A stretch of 64,000 nt of DNA from Paramecium pentaurelia (taxonomy: Eukaryota > Ciliophora > Oligohymenophorea > Peniculida > Parameciidae). The notes beneath the pieces were generated by a model. It ran no database searches. It saw only the letters and a list, made by a program, of their open reading frames with translations, and was not told where the DNA came from. The stretch's first letter is position 1; each line of letters begins with the position of its first letter. The position numbers and the translations under genes are program-made. The DNA is taken from assembly GCA_905183005.1 (NCBI GenBank), contig CAJJDO010000153.1, positions 173,835 to 237,834 on the forward strand, read 5' to 3'. This document shows, one piece after another, positions 48,070 to 60,929 of the stretch.

Positions 48070-49802
48070 ATGAAAACATATAGGATACCTTTATTTACGT
48101 ATGGAACAACTATTAATAACATTTCCTTAAAACAATTAGAAGAATCTCCATAAAAATGCACTTAAATTTAATTAGATGATTCTTCATTTACAATTTAGTT
48201 TTGCAGCTTTTCAGAACTTTGTCGAAATATATTAATTAATAAGAATCTAATTTTGTTAATATAATATGAAGAATTGATTGATTTTGATGATAAATTATAG
48301 AGTATATTTGATATAATACAATTTGCACAGTAAATATTATCAATAATTTAGAGTTAAGAAAGTGTTGTGTTATATAAACTAATAAGAATCAATCAAGAAA
48401 AGTCAATGGAAATTAGATATCATAAAAAATTATATTGATATTAGTACTCACAAATTTAAATATCCTAATTAGACTAATTACAATATTTAATTTATTCAAT
48501 CTTCATAAACTCTATTTAATTCATTACACTTTTTTTAAACAACTCCAAAAGATCCAGATTTTAATAAAAATAATGATACATTATTATAAATTTTATCTCG
48601 AAACAAAAATGAATTAGAAGTTGCTTTAATCTAAGGAATAGTAATATTATCTGATCTTTGTTTTCTTGAAAATTAAACTGCAAATAATAAACCAATATAA
48701 ATAATTGAAATAGAAGGGAAAGTAAATTACATTAATTCAAATGAAGATAAACAGATATTTCGAATTAAAATAAGTGATGATACAGAATTAAAAGATTAAA
48801 CATTTATCTCTAATAATCTAATTTAAATCAAATAACATTCTCCATAAATATTATTTAAACCTTAATTTGATTCTATTGAAAAATAATAAGAATTTTATAT
48901 GAATTATAGAGATACTTCAAATTTGTATGTTATAATCGGTGGAACTTAATGTAATTTTTATTTTTAATATTTTAGATGATATAAAGTGTTTAGAATTTGC
49001 TTCACTTAGTGATTATACTTCTTTAAGATTAACTTTATCTAATTCTAAATTTGTTTATACATAAGAATTTTAAACAAATAATAATAATGGTTTCAATATA
49101 AATAGTTAGATTGTGTAATATATTTTATTTAATTTTAGGATATTGAATAAAAAAACTGATAGTATAATAGCTTATGGTTAGGTTTAAAAAGATAATTTTG
49201 AAATTCAATTCGCTTAAAGAAATAATGTAAAGCAAGATTAAAGTGAGTTAGTAGAATATTATATTCCTTTAAATGATTAAGATATCATAATAAATGTTTA
49301 AAGAGGAGAATTATAATAAAAAGGAAATCATATAATTAAATGTAGAATTTGTATGGAAAATACATCTAATACATTATTGATTCCTTGTGGACATTTGCGT
49401 TATTGTTTTGATTGTTAATCTGAATTGTAAGAATGTTTATTTTGTGAAACAAAAATTTAATAAAGAAAAAAGTTAATTGTAAAATAATTGGATTAAGATA
49501 AAAATAATTTATTAAAGGAATTGATGTGGAAATATTAAGATTTACTAAAATTATCATTACAATAAAATTTAAATATTGAATAAAATTTAAAAATTAATAG
49601 ATATTAAAATGATATCAATTTCAATTAATATTATTGTTAAAAATGTAATAAATCTAAAGGAACTGAATATATTAATTGTTAATAAAATCATTTAATTAGT
49701 TATTGTTTAGAATGTTCTTAATAAATTAAAGAATGTGAATTTAAAGGTTGTAATTAAAAAATTATTTGTAAAGGACATATAAAATTTAATTTTGAAGAGT
49801 GA
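48070..49802 (+). CDS. C-terminal RING-finger protein (putative E3 ubiquitin ligase)
   Basis: Two 25-nt introns are removed to give about 560 residues. The first about 400 residues are polar without a known domain (MKTYRIPLFTYGTTINNISL ...). Near residues 425-465 there is a RING of C3HC4 type: CRICMENTSNTLLIPCGHLR and CFDCQSELQECLFCETKI. A further Cys/His cluster follows (CQKCNKSKGTEYINCQQNH, CLECSQQIKECEFKGCNQK). RING proteins usually recruit E2 enzymes. It is convergent with the CAMK-like kinase gene (22 bp between stops). Confidence 0.82.
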
Positions 49803-49824
49803 TTTATTTATAAATTGATCAATA

Positions 49825-51267
49825 TCATTTAAATTTTGATTTCAATACATGAAAATTCTTCAGTGTTGAAGTAGACTTAATAACAAATGATTAAGTTTTC
49901 TTTCTTGCTGATTTCAAATTACTAAAATCTTAATTTTAATCATCATCATCAGTTGGTTATGTTTATATTTATTCAAAATGAATACTTTTAGAACTTGAAT
50001 GAGGTCCAATTAATTTTTCTGTTTAACTTCCTACTAAAATGGGAGGTTATTTTTTCTATTCTTATTAAAGATTATGATTTCTAGGACTTTGTATTGAAAC
50101 TTGACTTCTAGGAGAAGAAGGACTAAAAGTCAATGTCTTAGCTTATTTCATTCTCCTAACAATAAATTAATTTTGTAATTAAATAGGTTTTTTCAATTAC
50201 ATTTAATTAATTTTGGCTAATTATTCTTAAACAAACCATTAATGATTTAAACATTAATGTGAACTTAATCTTTCTTCAGGATTTGGTTAAAGAGTTGTTT
50301 TAATAAAATTCATTCCAAGAATACTTAGATTTATCATACTGAAATCAACTAAACCTTCAACATTTTATTCTAATCTTTTTTCAAAATCACCTTCAAAAGG
50401 CATTTAACCAGTCATCAATATATATAATGTAACACCTATACTAAATACATCAACTTTTTAATCATAATTTTAATTTAATAGAATTTCAGGAGCAATGAAT
50501 CCAGGTGTACCACAACATATATAATGATAATTAACATCAGGATTATAAAAATCTGCTAATTAGAATTTCTTTATACAAAGAGTTTCAACATTATCTTGAA
50601 ATCTAAATATTAAATTTTCTGGTTTAATATCACGATGTATAATATTTTTAGAATGAATATAATTAACTGCTTTAACTAATCGAAAGATAAGTTTTGCAGC
50701 TTAATCTTCTGAAAAGAAATTCTCTCTTATAATATAATCCATTAAATTTCCTCCCATTAATAATTCTTATACAACAAATACTTAATCTGTACTCTCAAAA
50801 ACTTCATAAAATTTAATTGTAAAATCTGATTATAATCTTCTAAGAACTGAAATTTATTTTTATATAGCAGCTCTATCAACTTCATCAAATAAATTTGATT
50901 TCTAATATATTTTAATTGCATATTCATTTCCATCTTATTTATTCTTGGCTTTAAATACCTAAGAAATAATAGTTATTTATTAATATACTTCTGAGAATTG
51001 ACCTCTTCCTATTCTTTTTCTTAAAATGTAATTTGAATTGAAATCTGATTGTATAGTAAATCTTTTTATATATTTGAACCAAGATTAGGCATCACAAAAT
51101 ATTTCTACAACATCAAAACACTTTATTAATCTAATAGCATGTCCATATTTTTGATGATGAAATTACTCTATTATAGCATTTTCAAAGTCAATCCACTTTA
51201 ATTTATCCTGATTTAGTAATTCTTATAATTACCTTCTTTGTTTTATAGAACAAATAGTTTTCAACAT
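49825..51267 (-). CDS. CAMK-like protein kinase with altered DFG motif
   Basis: One 30-nt intron is removed to give 470 residues. An N-terminal region of about 100 residues (SWFKYIKRFTIQSDFNSNY) precedes the kinase domain: RKRIGRGQFSEVFKAKNKQD, YAIKIYQKS with the ATP lysine, NIIHRDIKPENLIF, LADFYNPDVNYHYICC, GTPGFIAPEILLNQNYDQ and MTGQMPFEGDFEK. The Mg2+-binding DFG reads DFY in this sequence, while HRD and the activation-loop GTPGF are normal. The C-terminal tail is rich in Ser/Thr/Pro (KTLTFSPSSPRSQVSIQSPR), suggesting phosphorylation. The DFY change may lower activity or be tolerated. Confidence 0.88.
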
Positions 51268-51593
51268 TGATCAAAGTCTTTTACTTAATGTCTCCTTTCT
51301 AATTCACAAATCTCACATCATCAGAAATAGAGTAACTACTTATTGGAACAGGAAGAGCAATTGATTTCATCCATTTCATTGTTGAAAAATTGATTTGAAA
51401 AAAGGATTTACAATGTTTGTATTCACAACTATCTATTAATATTGAATATATACCTTGGATTTAGATCTTTTATCATTATTTTGATTCTCTTTATATTAAT
51501 TAACTTATTTTTTAATAATTATTATATGATATCATATAAATTTATACTTTCTTATTTACACCAAAAAACTAAAGTTAAATATGTTTAATATAA
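51268..51593. other. Intergenic spacer, 326 bp
   Basis: AT-rich spacer between two head-to-tail minus-strand genes. No open frame of note, repeat or RNA gene was recognised; it must hold the promoter of the CAMK-like kinase gene. Confidence 0.6.
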
Positions 51594-52660
51594 TCAGAAT
51601 GAATCAATACAACAAACAGCCAATCCTTTCTTCTTATCATTCTTCCTTATTGCATCCTAATATGTCCATACAAAATCACCATAATCCATCCACCCTAATT
51701 ATCTAGCTACATTATAAACTCCACTATAAAATTCTATCTTAGTGCATAAATGATATCCACTTATACATGCACCTGATGCTTCTTCTATATTACAACTTAT
51801 GCATCCAAAATGAATACTAGCACTTTCTAATTAAAATTATGCTTAAGCTTATATAAAATAAGCCTTTATCTCTTCAGTATAATATTAAAACTTATCCAAT
51901 AAAAACATCATACTACAATAATCCTTAAACCAAGGTGTATTACCTACATATAGAGCATAATCATTAGGTTTAGGAGCTGCTTAAAATATTTTTATATTAT
52001 CCAAAACCCCATTAATATACAATTTCAATTTACTACTTGTACTTAATAAAGAAACATAAATCCATTGATTAGCCAAAGGTCTACTAACTGAAACTAATCC
52101 AGTATTTTCTGATGTTACTGTTTAATCAATATAGACAATGAATTATTTATGTTTTTGATCATAGTATAAACTTGGATAATGAGTCTCCTCATTACCTTTT
52201 TAAAATATAGGACAAACAGATCTTGGTCTCTCTGCTCCACTGGTTCTTGGAAAAAACAACCACATACTGTAGGTAAAATATGGAGTTTATTCGTTTTATG
52301 GCATTTCTAAAATTTGACTTCCCTTAAACACTCCAGAATAACCATCATCATATAATGTAGGTCCTCTTTCTAGTTCTTCAACTTCATATTCTGATTGATC
52401 TATCTTATTTACTACTTTCATATCATTAAATGACAGTAATATTTTTAATGTATTTAAAAATGAGTTCTCCTACATTGGAGTACCTAAGTATTAGTTCAGA
52501 GTGTACCATTTCCACTACAAAATGGCATATCAAATTCCATATCGCAATCAGATTCCATTTCTTCACCTTCTGCCAATTCATCTTAAGATTTTACTACTAG
52601 AAAGAATACATAAAATATGAAAAACATTATTATATTAATAATTCTTTTTAACAAGCTCAT
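51594..52660 (-). CDS. Secreted LamG/concanavalin-like protein
   Basis: One 23-nt intron is removed to give 347 residues. The N-terminus (MSLLKRIINIIMFFIFYVFF followed by LVVKSQ) is a signal peptide or signal anchor. A LamG-type jelly-roll follows: SYEGEGYSGVFKGSQILEMP-like strand region (about 52290-52340), YFTYSMWLFFPRTSGAERPR, NQWIYVSLLSTSSKLKLYIN and GVLDNIKIFQAAPKPNDYAL with YVGNTPWFKDYCSMMFLLD. Cysteines near the end (FGCISCNIEEASGACISGYH) may form disulphides. It ends LAVCCIDSF before TGA at 51594. It probably acts at the cell surface or in a secretory vesicle. Its ATG is 6 bp after the stop of the upstream gene. Confidence 0.75.
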
Positions 52661-52666
52661 TATTAT

Positions 52667-53856
52667 TCACTCTAGTAAGAATCCTAATCTCTCTATCTCA
52701 AATGCATCTAATATATAATTTCCTTCATAGCCAATTGATTTATTTTTATCCTCTCTTAAAAAATAATCATTTTCCTATAAAAATTAAATCAAATTATGCA
52801 TATTTATTTTAGGAGCTACAATTTTTAATAATTCTTAAATAACAGTTTCTAATTTAAATTCACTTACCAAAGTAGGAGTGAATGTAGAACAACCAATTTA
52901 TTGACTTAATTAATGTAATTGACTTCTCATTTTACCTATTGATGTAGATTTACAAACTCTTTAATTTTATTATTGTATGATGTTTAATAGAGCATAAGTA
53001 CATGTATTAGTTTCCAAAGGTATTTCTAAGATTAATATCAATACTTTGGAATATTATATATTATTATAATTTATGTCTGGAGTCCAAATCATATATTATA
53101 CATATTTTTCTTATGTTTTTGGAACTAAAATAAATAAATTGATTTATTACTAGCTTCAAATTTATAATATTTATTCAATAAACCAATGAATGAATGTAGA
53201 TCATTTTTGGTCATTGAATATGGATTCTAAACCTAATTTTTAGTGTACTTAACAATTGGAGAATCTGTCTTTTCATAATAAAGAATCTCTTTATATTATT
53301 CTACTCTTGGTTTCAAAACACTTGTAAATATTTCCAAAGAATTTAATTCTTATTGTAAAAATAATAAGGATTGACATTCTTAATAACTTATTTCAAATTT
53401 CTAATATAATTTAATTTATACTTTAGTTGAAATTTGTCTTATAAATTTTACAAGGTCCGTATTATCAATGTTATTAAAGCTTAAAATATTTTTAATATGA
53501 TCTCTAAAGTTATTTTCTTTATTCAAATATTATTCTCTAAGCCATAGTAAATGACTTTTCAATTATTCCCAATCTATAGACTGATCATTTTCTGTACATT
53601 TCTCTAAAAAGTTTATTAAATATTTTAGTTATTTCAACTTCTCTTCAAAACTAAAATCAACAATTTTTTGAGAAAAATTTTTGATTTATAACAAGAGCTC
53701 AATTATTTTTTGCTTAAGATAATAATCAGGTTCTGCTTTTTGAATTGGTGATAAAATTAATGCACTTGAATATTCTTGTTCTATTTGTTGTTTATGAGGT
53801 GGTGTAATAATGGGATATCTGTTTGAATTACGAGACAATGGATTGTTATTTTACAT
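52667..53856 (-). CDS. Hypothetical helical protein
   Basis: Frame from MQNNNPLSRNSNRYPIITPP at 53856 to TGA at 52667, with at least one short intron around 53100-53150. About 380 residues, predicted helical, with stretches such as EEKLKQLKYLINFLEKC, RQISTKVQIKLYQKFEIS and SEFKLETVIQELLKIVAP. The last part (NMHNLIQFLQENDYFLREDK) looks folded. No recognised domain, signal or membrane segment. It lies immediately upstream (6 bp) of the secreted LamG-like gene on the same strand. Confidence 0.65.
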
Positions 53857-54353
53857 ACCAAATTTCTATTACTTTTCTTAATATATAATAATTAAAATAA
53901 TTATGGCATTATAGATTGATACAAAATTGGTTAATGTATTAATACAATTAAATTGATATCATCATTTATTAACTCAATCAGAACTAAGTATATTAGAGTT
54001 TGGCAATAAATATAAAAATTGAAATAACAAATTTTGTTTAGATATATATTGGATTTTTGAAAATTAGAGAGAATATATATATATTATAATAATTTATAGA
54101 CAATTTTATTAATTATTCCTATTCAACAATGAATTTATTACATCTGGATTTTCTATATGAAACTATCATTGAGTGTTAAGAATAATATGAAATTAGAGTT
54201 TATTCATTATAAAAAATAGTAAATTTATTATTATTCAAATATTAATAGCATTTTTATTCATGTTACATAGTAAATGGAGAAAAAAGACTGATATTATTTT
54301 TTGATTATATAACATAATCTGTTTGTATAATTTATTTCAATAATAAATTTAAA
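53857..54353. other. Intergenic region, 497 bp
   Basis: AT-rich divergent spacer between the hypothetical minus-strand gene and SPAG6. Nothing beyond short AT runs was recognised; the promoters of both genes must lie here. Confidence 0.6.
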
Positions 54354-56009
54354 ATGAGTCGTGCAGTGTTACAACCTTTTGAAGTTTATCAAAAAGCAAG
54401 AGTTTAATTTGTGTAGACAGTAGCTGAGTTAGCAAAAAGACCATAAAATATTGAGGCATTGCAATCAGCAGGTAATGAAACCGTAACCAATATTTTAGGT
54501 GTGATGTCCCTATTAAGACCTTTGCTTTTAGATTGTGTACCATCTATTCAATAATCAGCAGCCTTAGCATTAGGAAGATTGGCTAAGCATTCTGAAGATT
54601 TGGCTGAAGCAGTTGTTTCCAATGAAATATTGCCATAATTAGTAAGTTCGTTGGGAGAACAAAATCGTTTCTATAAAAAGGCTGCAGCATTTGTACTTAG
54701 ATGCGTTGCAAAACATTCATCAACTTTGGCAATGGCTGTTGTCAATTCAGGTGCTCTGGAAGCTTTAGTCTAATGTTTAGAAGAATTTGATCCAAGTGTT
54801 AAAGAAGCTGCAGCCAGTGCTCTTCGTTATATAGCCAAGTAAATATAATATATATTCTGTATAGACATACAGCAGATTTAGCTTAGGCTGTAGTAGATGC
54901 AGGAGCTGTTCCATTATTGGTGCTCTGTATTTAGGAACCAGAAACAACATTGAAAAGAGTATCAGCAGGAGCTTTATCAGAAATCTGTAAACATTCAGCC
55001 GAATTGGCTTAGAATGTAGTTGATGCAGGAGCTGCACCATTTCTAAGTGCTTTAATTCCTCATCATGATGCTGAATTGAAGAGATCTGTTTGTTTTTGTT
55101 TGGCCAATATAGCAAAACATACAATAGATTTAGCAGAAGCCATTGTAGATGTGGATATCTTCCCAAAGATTTTATATAGATTAAAAGATACAGATCCTGG
55201 AGTTAGGTAAACGTTTTTATTAATCTAATAAATAGAAAAGCTGCAGCAACATGTATTAGAGAAATTGCTAGATAATCTCAAGATTTAGCTAAAATGATAT
55301 GTAGTGCAGGAGCAGTAGTGTCAATTGTTGATTACATTAATGAAGCAAAAGGTGATGCACGTTTACCAGGCATAATGACATTAGGATTTATTGGAGCTTT
55401 TGATGAGGCTTTGGCAATGGGAATTATTGCAGCAAAAGGAATTGCTCCATTAAAAGATGCTTTAATAAAAGAACCTGATCAATCAGTAAAGAGTGCTTCT
55501 GCTTGGTCTCTTGGTATGATTGGTGGACATTCAGCAGATCATTCAAGAGCTATGGCTGAAGCAGATGTTCCATCCCATTTATTAGCTGTAAATAATTATT
55601 GTTATAATTTTAGGTTTATAAATTTCCTGAATCTAGTGAAGATCTTAAAAAGAAATCAAGTTAAGCTTTGAAATCGATATTATAAATGTGTACTTATTTA
55701 CCTGCTCTTGAACCATTAATCTCAGAAGCTCCCCCTGATATTTTATAATATGTCTTACATTAATTCCAGAAGACATTACCTAATGATAATGCAGCCAAAA
55801 AGTATATAATATATATTATCATTTTTAGACAATTTGTATTATCAGAAGGATTAAAGAAGATTCAAGAAATTAAAGCAAATCCAGGTTCTAAATTAAGACA
55901 ATATATCGACGAAATAAATTCTTATTATCCACCAGAAATTATTCAATATTATAGTGCTGGATACGAACAATAATTGCTTAAGAAATTGGACGATTATAAT
56001 GCAGATTGA
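54354..56009 (+). CDS. SPAG6: SPAG6/PF16 axonemal armadillo-repeat protein
   Basis: Five introns (26-29 nt) are removed to give 506 residues, almost the length of human SPAG6 (509). The N-terminus MSRAVLQPFEVYQKARVQFV and eight armadillo units, such as SAALALGRLAKHSEDLAEAV, EAAASALRYIAKHTADLAQA and KRSVCFCLANIAKHTIDLAE, match SPAG6/PF16. This protein is on the C1 microtubule of the ciliary central pair and is required for normal motility. The C-terminus (YYPPEIIQYYSAGYEQQLLK) is also typical. The frame is intact, so the gene should be functional. Confidence 0.95.
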
Positions 56010-56074
56010 ACATTTATAATATTAATCCAAATATATATTAAATTACAAGTTAGCAACATAATTAAAATTCATTT

Positions 56075-56926
56075 ATGTATAAATAACAACAATAATAGTA
56101 ATATTCACATCCAGCATAATTGATTCCATCAGTTTGTACTCTTAATACATAAGAAGAAGATTAATAAGACTATTAATTAATATAAAGAAAGCTCTAATGT
56201 TACAAAGATAATTTGAAAATAATTCAAAAAAATAACGAAGATGATCGCAAGTATCTATCATCATCTTCAGATGTCTTACAATTGACTGAATCATAAGAAG
56301 ATGATTGTGAATAATTAAAATAACAAATTAATTTCTTACAAGATGAATTGAGTAAAACAAAATAAAATATGATGCAAATAATTGAGGAATTAACTTAATA
56401 AAGAGATTTACTTATATATAAAATTCAAGAATTAGAATCTACTATAGATAACTTATAATAACAAAAACATCTTAGAAATAAATCAATTCATTCTACATTA
56501 TTGGATATTACTTATGAATAAGATTAAACTTAAGATTATGGTAGAAAAAGAACTAGATCTAAATATGATGATTAGAATTGTTGGAAACGTATTTTTGAAG
56601 AATTGGCTGATATGTTAAAAACAGAAAATGTAATTCAAGAAGTTCATAGATTATAATAAAAATGCATTAAACAAGATAAATTTATAGGATGTGTATAAGA
56701 CTTAGTTATTAAATTAACACCAAAAGATATATTTGAACATTCTAAACCTTAATTAAGAGATTGTTGGCATTGGATTAAAGGTATATGTACAGAATATATG
56801 AATCTAAAAAAGATGTAAGCCACTCTTATAGTGGAAACATGTTCATAAATTCTCAATGTATAACCTTAAGATATTGTAGGCTAAATTCAATTTCTAATCA
56901 AAAGAATAATAGCCTAAAAAAATTGA
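56075..56926 (+). CDS. Coiled-coil protein with C-terminal helical domain
   Basis: An intronless frame of 283 residues. It starts MYKQQQQQQYSHPAQLIPSV and has a central coiled coil (about residues 80-140: DCEQLKQQINFLQDELSKTK). The C-terminal about 100 residues (CWKRIFEELADMLKTENVIQ, CVQDLVIKLTPKDIFEHSKP, RDCWHWIKGICTEYMNLKK) look folded and helical. No family was recognised. It follows SPAG6 by 65 bp on the same strand; a centrosomal or ciliary role is possible but unsupported. Confidence 0.72.
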
Positions 56927-57660
56927 TTGTTATTTTATTTAAATAACTTTTTCAAAAAAATTATTTATTTTTAAAATCGTTACAACTTTCAATATTTTAA
57001 TATTTTATTCCTCTCATCTTTTAATAGAGAATTTAATCTTACTTTCTATTCATAACATTATAATAAAGTTATCTATTATAATAATAATTCAGTTTAATCT
57101 AAATAAGATAACTTTTTAATTTATGATAAATTATATTTATATAGAATTTAAAGCATTATTATATGTATGTGTAAAATTTATATAGAATTTAGAATTTAAA
57201 GCATAAAAATCAATGATCATATGTTATTGCATAAAGGATTGTTATATTATAAATATATAAAATAATAAGGTTGAATATTAGAGTTCTTGTTAATAAATTT
57301 TAATTAAAGAAAATAATTATGAAATACATCTTTATTTATAAAAAAAATAATCTCAAAGGACAAATAATCTAATATCTTTTTTCAAAATTTTCAATTGCAT
57401 TAATAAATTTAATAATAATAGAATATAAATTTAATTTTATTTAAAATAGGTCTATCATTTATCCTCTTCTTTCTCATTTTGTCTAATAATAAAAATAATT
57501 ATTATATTTTAATAGATTAAAATCCATTATGTAATCATTAATATTTACTATTTACCCTAATTTAAGAAAAAGTAAAAAAGAAAGTTCAATTACTTTAATA
57601 AGGAACAGAAATTCAAATTATTAAATTTGATGATGATTATTTAGTACATATATTAATTAG
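56927..57660. other. Intergenic region, 734 bp, with a short direct repeat
   Basis: Convergent spacer. A motif of about 17-20 bp (tttatatagaattt...aaagca) occurs near 57136-57155 and again near 57176-57203. No coding frame, RNA gene or hairpin terminator was recognised otherwise. Confidence 0.5.
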
Positions 57661-59616
57661 TCAGTTTTATATTGCATTAATTCTAAATATCTTATCTTAT
57701 CCTATGGTTATAAATTAACCTTAAGAATGAGATATCCAATAGATTGCTAATATGGAATTCAAATGAATTTTATGTGTATGCAAAATAATTCTATCTTTTA
57801 TATTGTATATCAATAATTAACCAGCTTTATTTCCAAATATCATTATTTATTCATTATATTATATACATGATTAGATTGCAGAATCAAATTTAGTTTAATA
57901 AACAAAATCATATTTTTAAGTTGTAGGATTAAATTGAATAAATCTAATCATCTTATCTTCTGAGAATGAATAGATATAATTATCAAATATAAATAAATTT
58001 AATATATTTGAAGTATGTCCAGTAATAATATGTTTAATTAAGAAATTAAAACTATCCCAAATTTTAATTGTTTAATCATGAGAAACACTTAATAATTAAT
58101 TATTAGAATAATAAAGTTTATTGCATCTTTTTGAATGAGCATTTAATTTTGTACTAAATGTCCAATTTTTATATATATAAATTGATCCCACCTCATCACC
58201 AAATATTATAAACTTATCATAAGACAATAATGAATAAATTTACTTTGTTGTATCATTAGCTATTTAAAAAAATAGCTTTGGATTTGAATTCTAAAATTCA
58301 TTTTAATTATAAACATATACAATTTTATCATCTCCTGCTATTGCAACATATATATTTTTTTCTAATTTGAATTTGATTGCTGATCTTAATGATTTAAGAC
58401 TACATTAAAATATATTTAATATAGTTGTATTAGAATGTACAATTATTTTTCCTTAAATAGTTGTTAAGAGGATGGCTCTTTCATAATTTTGATTAATCTA
58501 TTAATTAATTAACACCATATCTGTAATATCAAACTCTAGTTTATGTGTATGAATATGAGAAACCTTATATTCTACTCTATATTTTGCTATTTCTTTTTCT
58601 TTTATCATAAATTATAAATTAGATTTTTAATACTTTTACCAAATTTATTATTATTAATCAATTTCAAAATTTCGTTTAATTCTTTCCCAAATTTCTTCTT
58701 TTTTCTATTATTTTTTTTCAAAAAATTGAATAAACAATTACTTATTATCAAGTATATTCAATGGAGTAATTAAATCCAAAAATTCTTAGGATTACATTAT
58801 TGATGTAAAATATCTATAATCACTTTGTATCATTAATCTTAGTAGATTATAAATTTTAGAACCATAATATTTGTTAATTAATTCTAAATATTCAGTTTCC
58901 TATTAATCTTCTATCTCAATTAATAAGTATAATTGCATATAACATCTACCAAGATTCTTTAAACTCTAATTATTACTTTAGTATTATTGTTTTATAAAAT
59001 CTAAAATTAGATATTCTTCTAAACTAACTTCAAATTTGATGCTTTGTAAAAAATTATCCATAAATTACAAATTTTCATTATTATATATAATATTTGATGG
59101 CTTTATATTTTTAATCATAAAACCATTTAATTCTAATTCATATAACTTGATTATTGTGTTGATTAAATTTTATGTTACATTAAGATTCTATGTTTTCACT
59201 TATAATTCATTAGCATAATCTAATGGATTTACTTCATAAATCTTCTCATTATCATCAATAAGGTCATTATATAACTCTTAATCCTCTTTCTATTTTTGTG
59301 TTTCACTCTAATTTTACTATATTACTTATCTAAGTAAATTATAAAATAGTTAATATTAAATATAAATAGTATAATTTTCTTCTATATGATAGTATTATGG
59401 AGCATAAAGAATATCAGTTTATTTGCTTAAATATTGTTCTAATTCTAATGTCTTAATCAATTCATTTAGATCATAAATATTTTCAAATTTGTATTATTTT
59501 ATTAAATGACCACTTTTATTTTCATAGACTTAATAATTAATTCCTTCATAAATTACATATTTAATTGTTCTATCAATCTACTTTTATTGCTATAACAAAT
59601 CAGGTTTATAAATCAT
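57661..59616 (-). CDS. Degenerate kinase-like domain fused to WD40 repeats
   Basis: An uninterrupted frame of 651 residues. The N-terminal half has the outline of a protein kinase without its catalytic residues: the catalytic-loop position reads ELNGFMIKNIKPSNIIYNNE followed by LQFMDN, so HRD and DFG are missing and only the IKPSNI segment remains. A helical linker (QQKKEEIWERIKRNFEIDQQ) follows. The C-terminal half (about residues 400-650) is a WD40 array: YVAIAGDDKIVYVYN, NNQLLSVSHDQTIKIWDSFN, FLIKHIITGHTSNILNLF and QFITIGQDKIFRIN. It is probably a pseudokinase scaffold. The stop at 57661 follows FRINAIQN. Confidence 0.78.
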
Positions 59617-59767
59617 TATAAGATTAAATTATTTTACTTAAAATAATTATATTAAATATATTATGATCATCCTATACTCAAAATTAATACTAATGTTTAT
59701 TGGAATAATTTCTTATTAATATTTATCATATAAATACTTAAAAAATAATCAATATTTATTTTATTAA

Positions 59768-60849
59768 ATGAATAAAATGTTAATTTTCATTCCTTTATTG
59801 ATCTTTTAAAATGTCTATGCTGAATAGACAAATTATGAAAAATGTGCTTTAATAATAAAAAGTATATTTGCTGGATTATCATTAACTTATTAAACAAACT
59901 AAATCAATTATATGGAGAATTTAGATTGTAATGGTTTTTTAGATGATATATCTAAATCTGTTGAATATTCAAATGGTCATAGTTTTGAATAGCTAAAAAT
60001 TGGATGGGATGAATTAGGGAATGCCCTAGGAAAAATTTAAGAATCGATTATCAAAAACATGAACTAGAATGCACTTGACAATAATTCATAATTATTATGG
60101 ATAATTAGTTTTGTAAATAATATGAAATTAAAATTAAAAAATTAAATTGTTTGTGAATTAGATGAATAAGCAGAGAAAATTATAGAATTAATTTTTGATT
60201 TAAATATTTTTAGTATATTCACATATGAATTCATTAGGTGACTAATTGAAAAATTTTAATGAAGAATAGTATCAAACATATGGTTATTCAATTGGTTAAA
60301 TGTTGTTAAAAATATAAGAAAAAATTGTCAATTTTAGTTCCATATCTTAAGGAATGGAGATAGCTTTAAAAGTATTTAGTGGATTTTAATATGGAATATA
60401 AGATCAGTCTCTAATTAATAAAGATTAACTAAAGAAATGTTTAGAGGGTGCTGATTAACTTGTTATTTATTATGATGATTTCTCATACTAAATAGAGAGT
60501 TTTATGCATATAATATACCCTTTTTGTGTGCACAAATAAATTTATCTTGCATTAAACCATTATATAAATGGATTAGATAAATGTTCAGATTCTATTACTA
60601 ATGCTTCAAAATTAAGCCAAAGATTAAAACAATTAATCAAAGTACTAGAAAATAAAAAATTGTTAAATAGAATTGATTAATCATAATTAATAGAGTCTGT
60701 AATTTGATATATATTAATAAAAGGCATAATATGCAACTATTTGTTGGCATATGGGATATTGGTTTGGATTTGGTGAAGAATTAGGCATTTATTTAGCATC
60801 ATTAGAAATAAAATAGTAAAGCAATTAAATTTATCAACGAAAATTTTGA
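59768..60849 (+). CDS. Secreted protein, ciliate-specific type
   Basis: Two 25-nt introns are removed to give 343 residues. A clear signal peptide (MNKMLIFIPLLIFQNVYA) leads a helical protein with paired cysteines, for example NYEKCALIIKSIFAGLSL, YMENLDCNGFLDDI, DQLKKCLEGADQLVIYYDDF and HIIYPFCVHKQIYLALNHYI. It ends GYWFGFGEELGIYLASLEIK followed by QQSNQIYQRKF. No known enzymatic motif. Secretion or residence in a secretory compartment (for example trichocyst or food-vacuole pathway) is inferred only from the signal peptide. It is divergent from the WD40 gene and convergent with the RBR-like gene. Confidence 0.78.
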
Positions 60850-60929
60850 ATAAAAAAAGTAACAAATATTATTCAATATTAAATCTTTTATAATTATATA
60901 TATAATAATATAATAGAAATTGTTAAAAA

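Noticed and set aside
55294..55671. Separate 125-residue plus-strand protein
   Set aside because: It is an internal part of SPAG6; its end runs into an intron.
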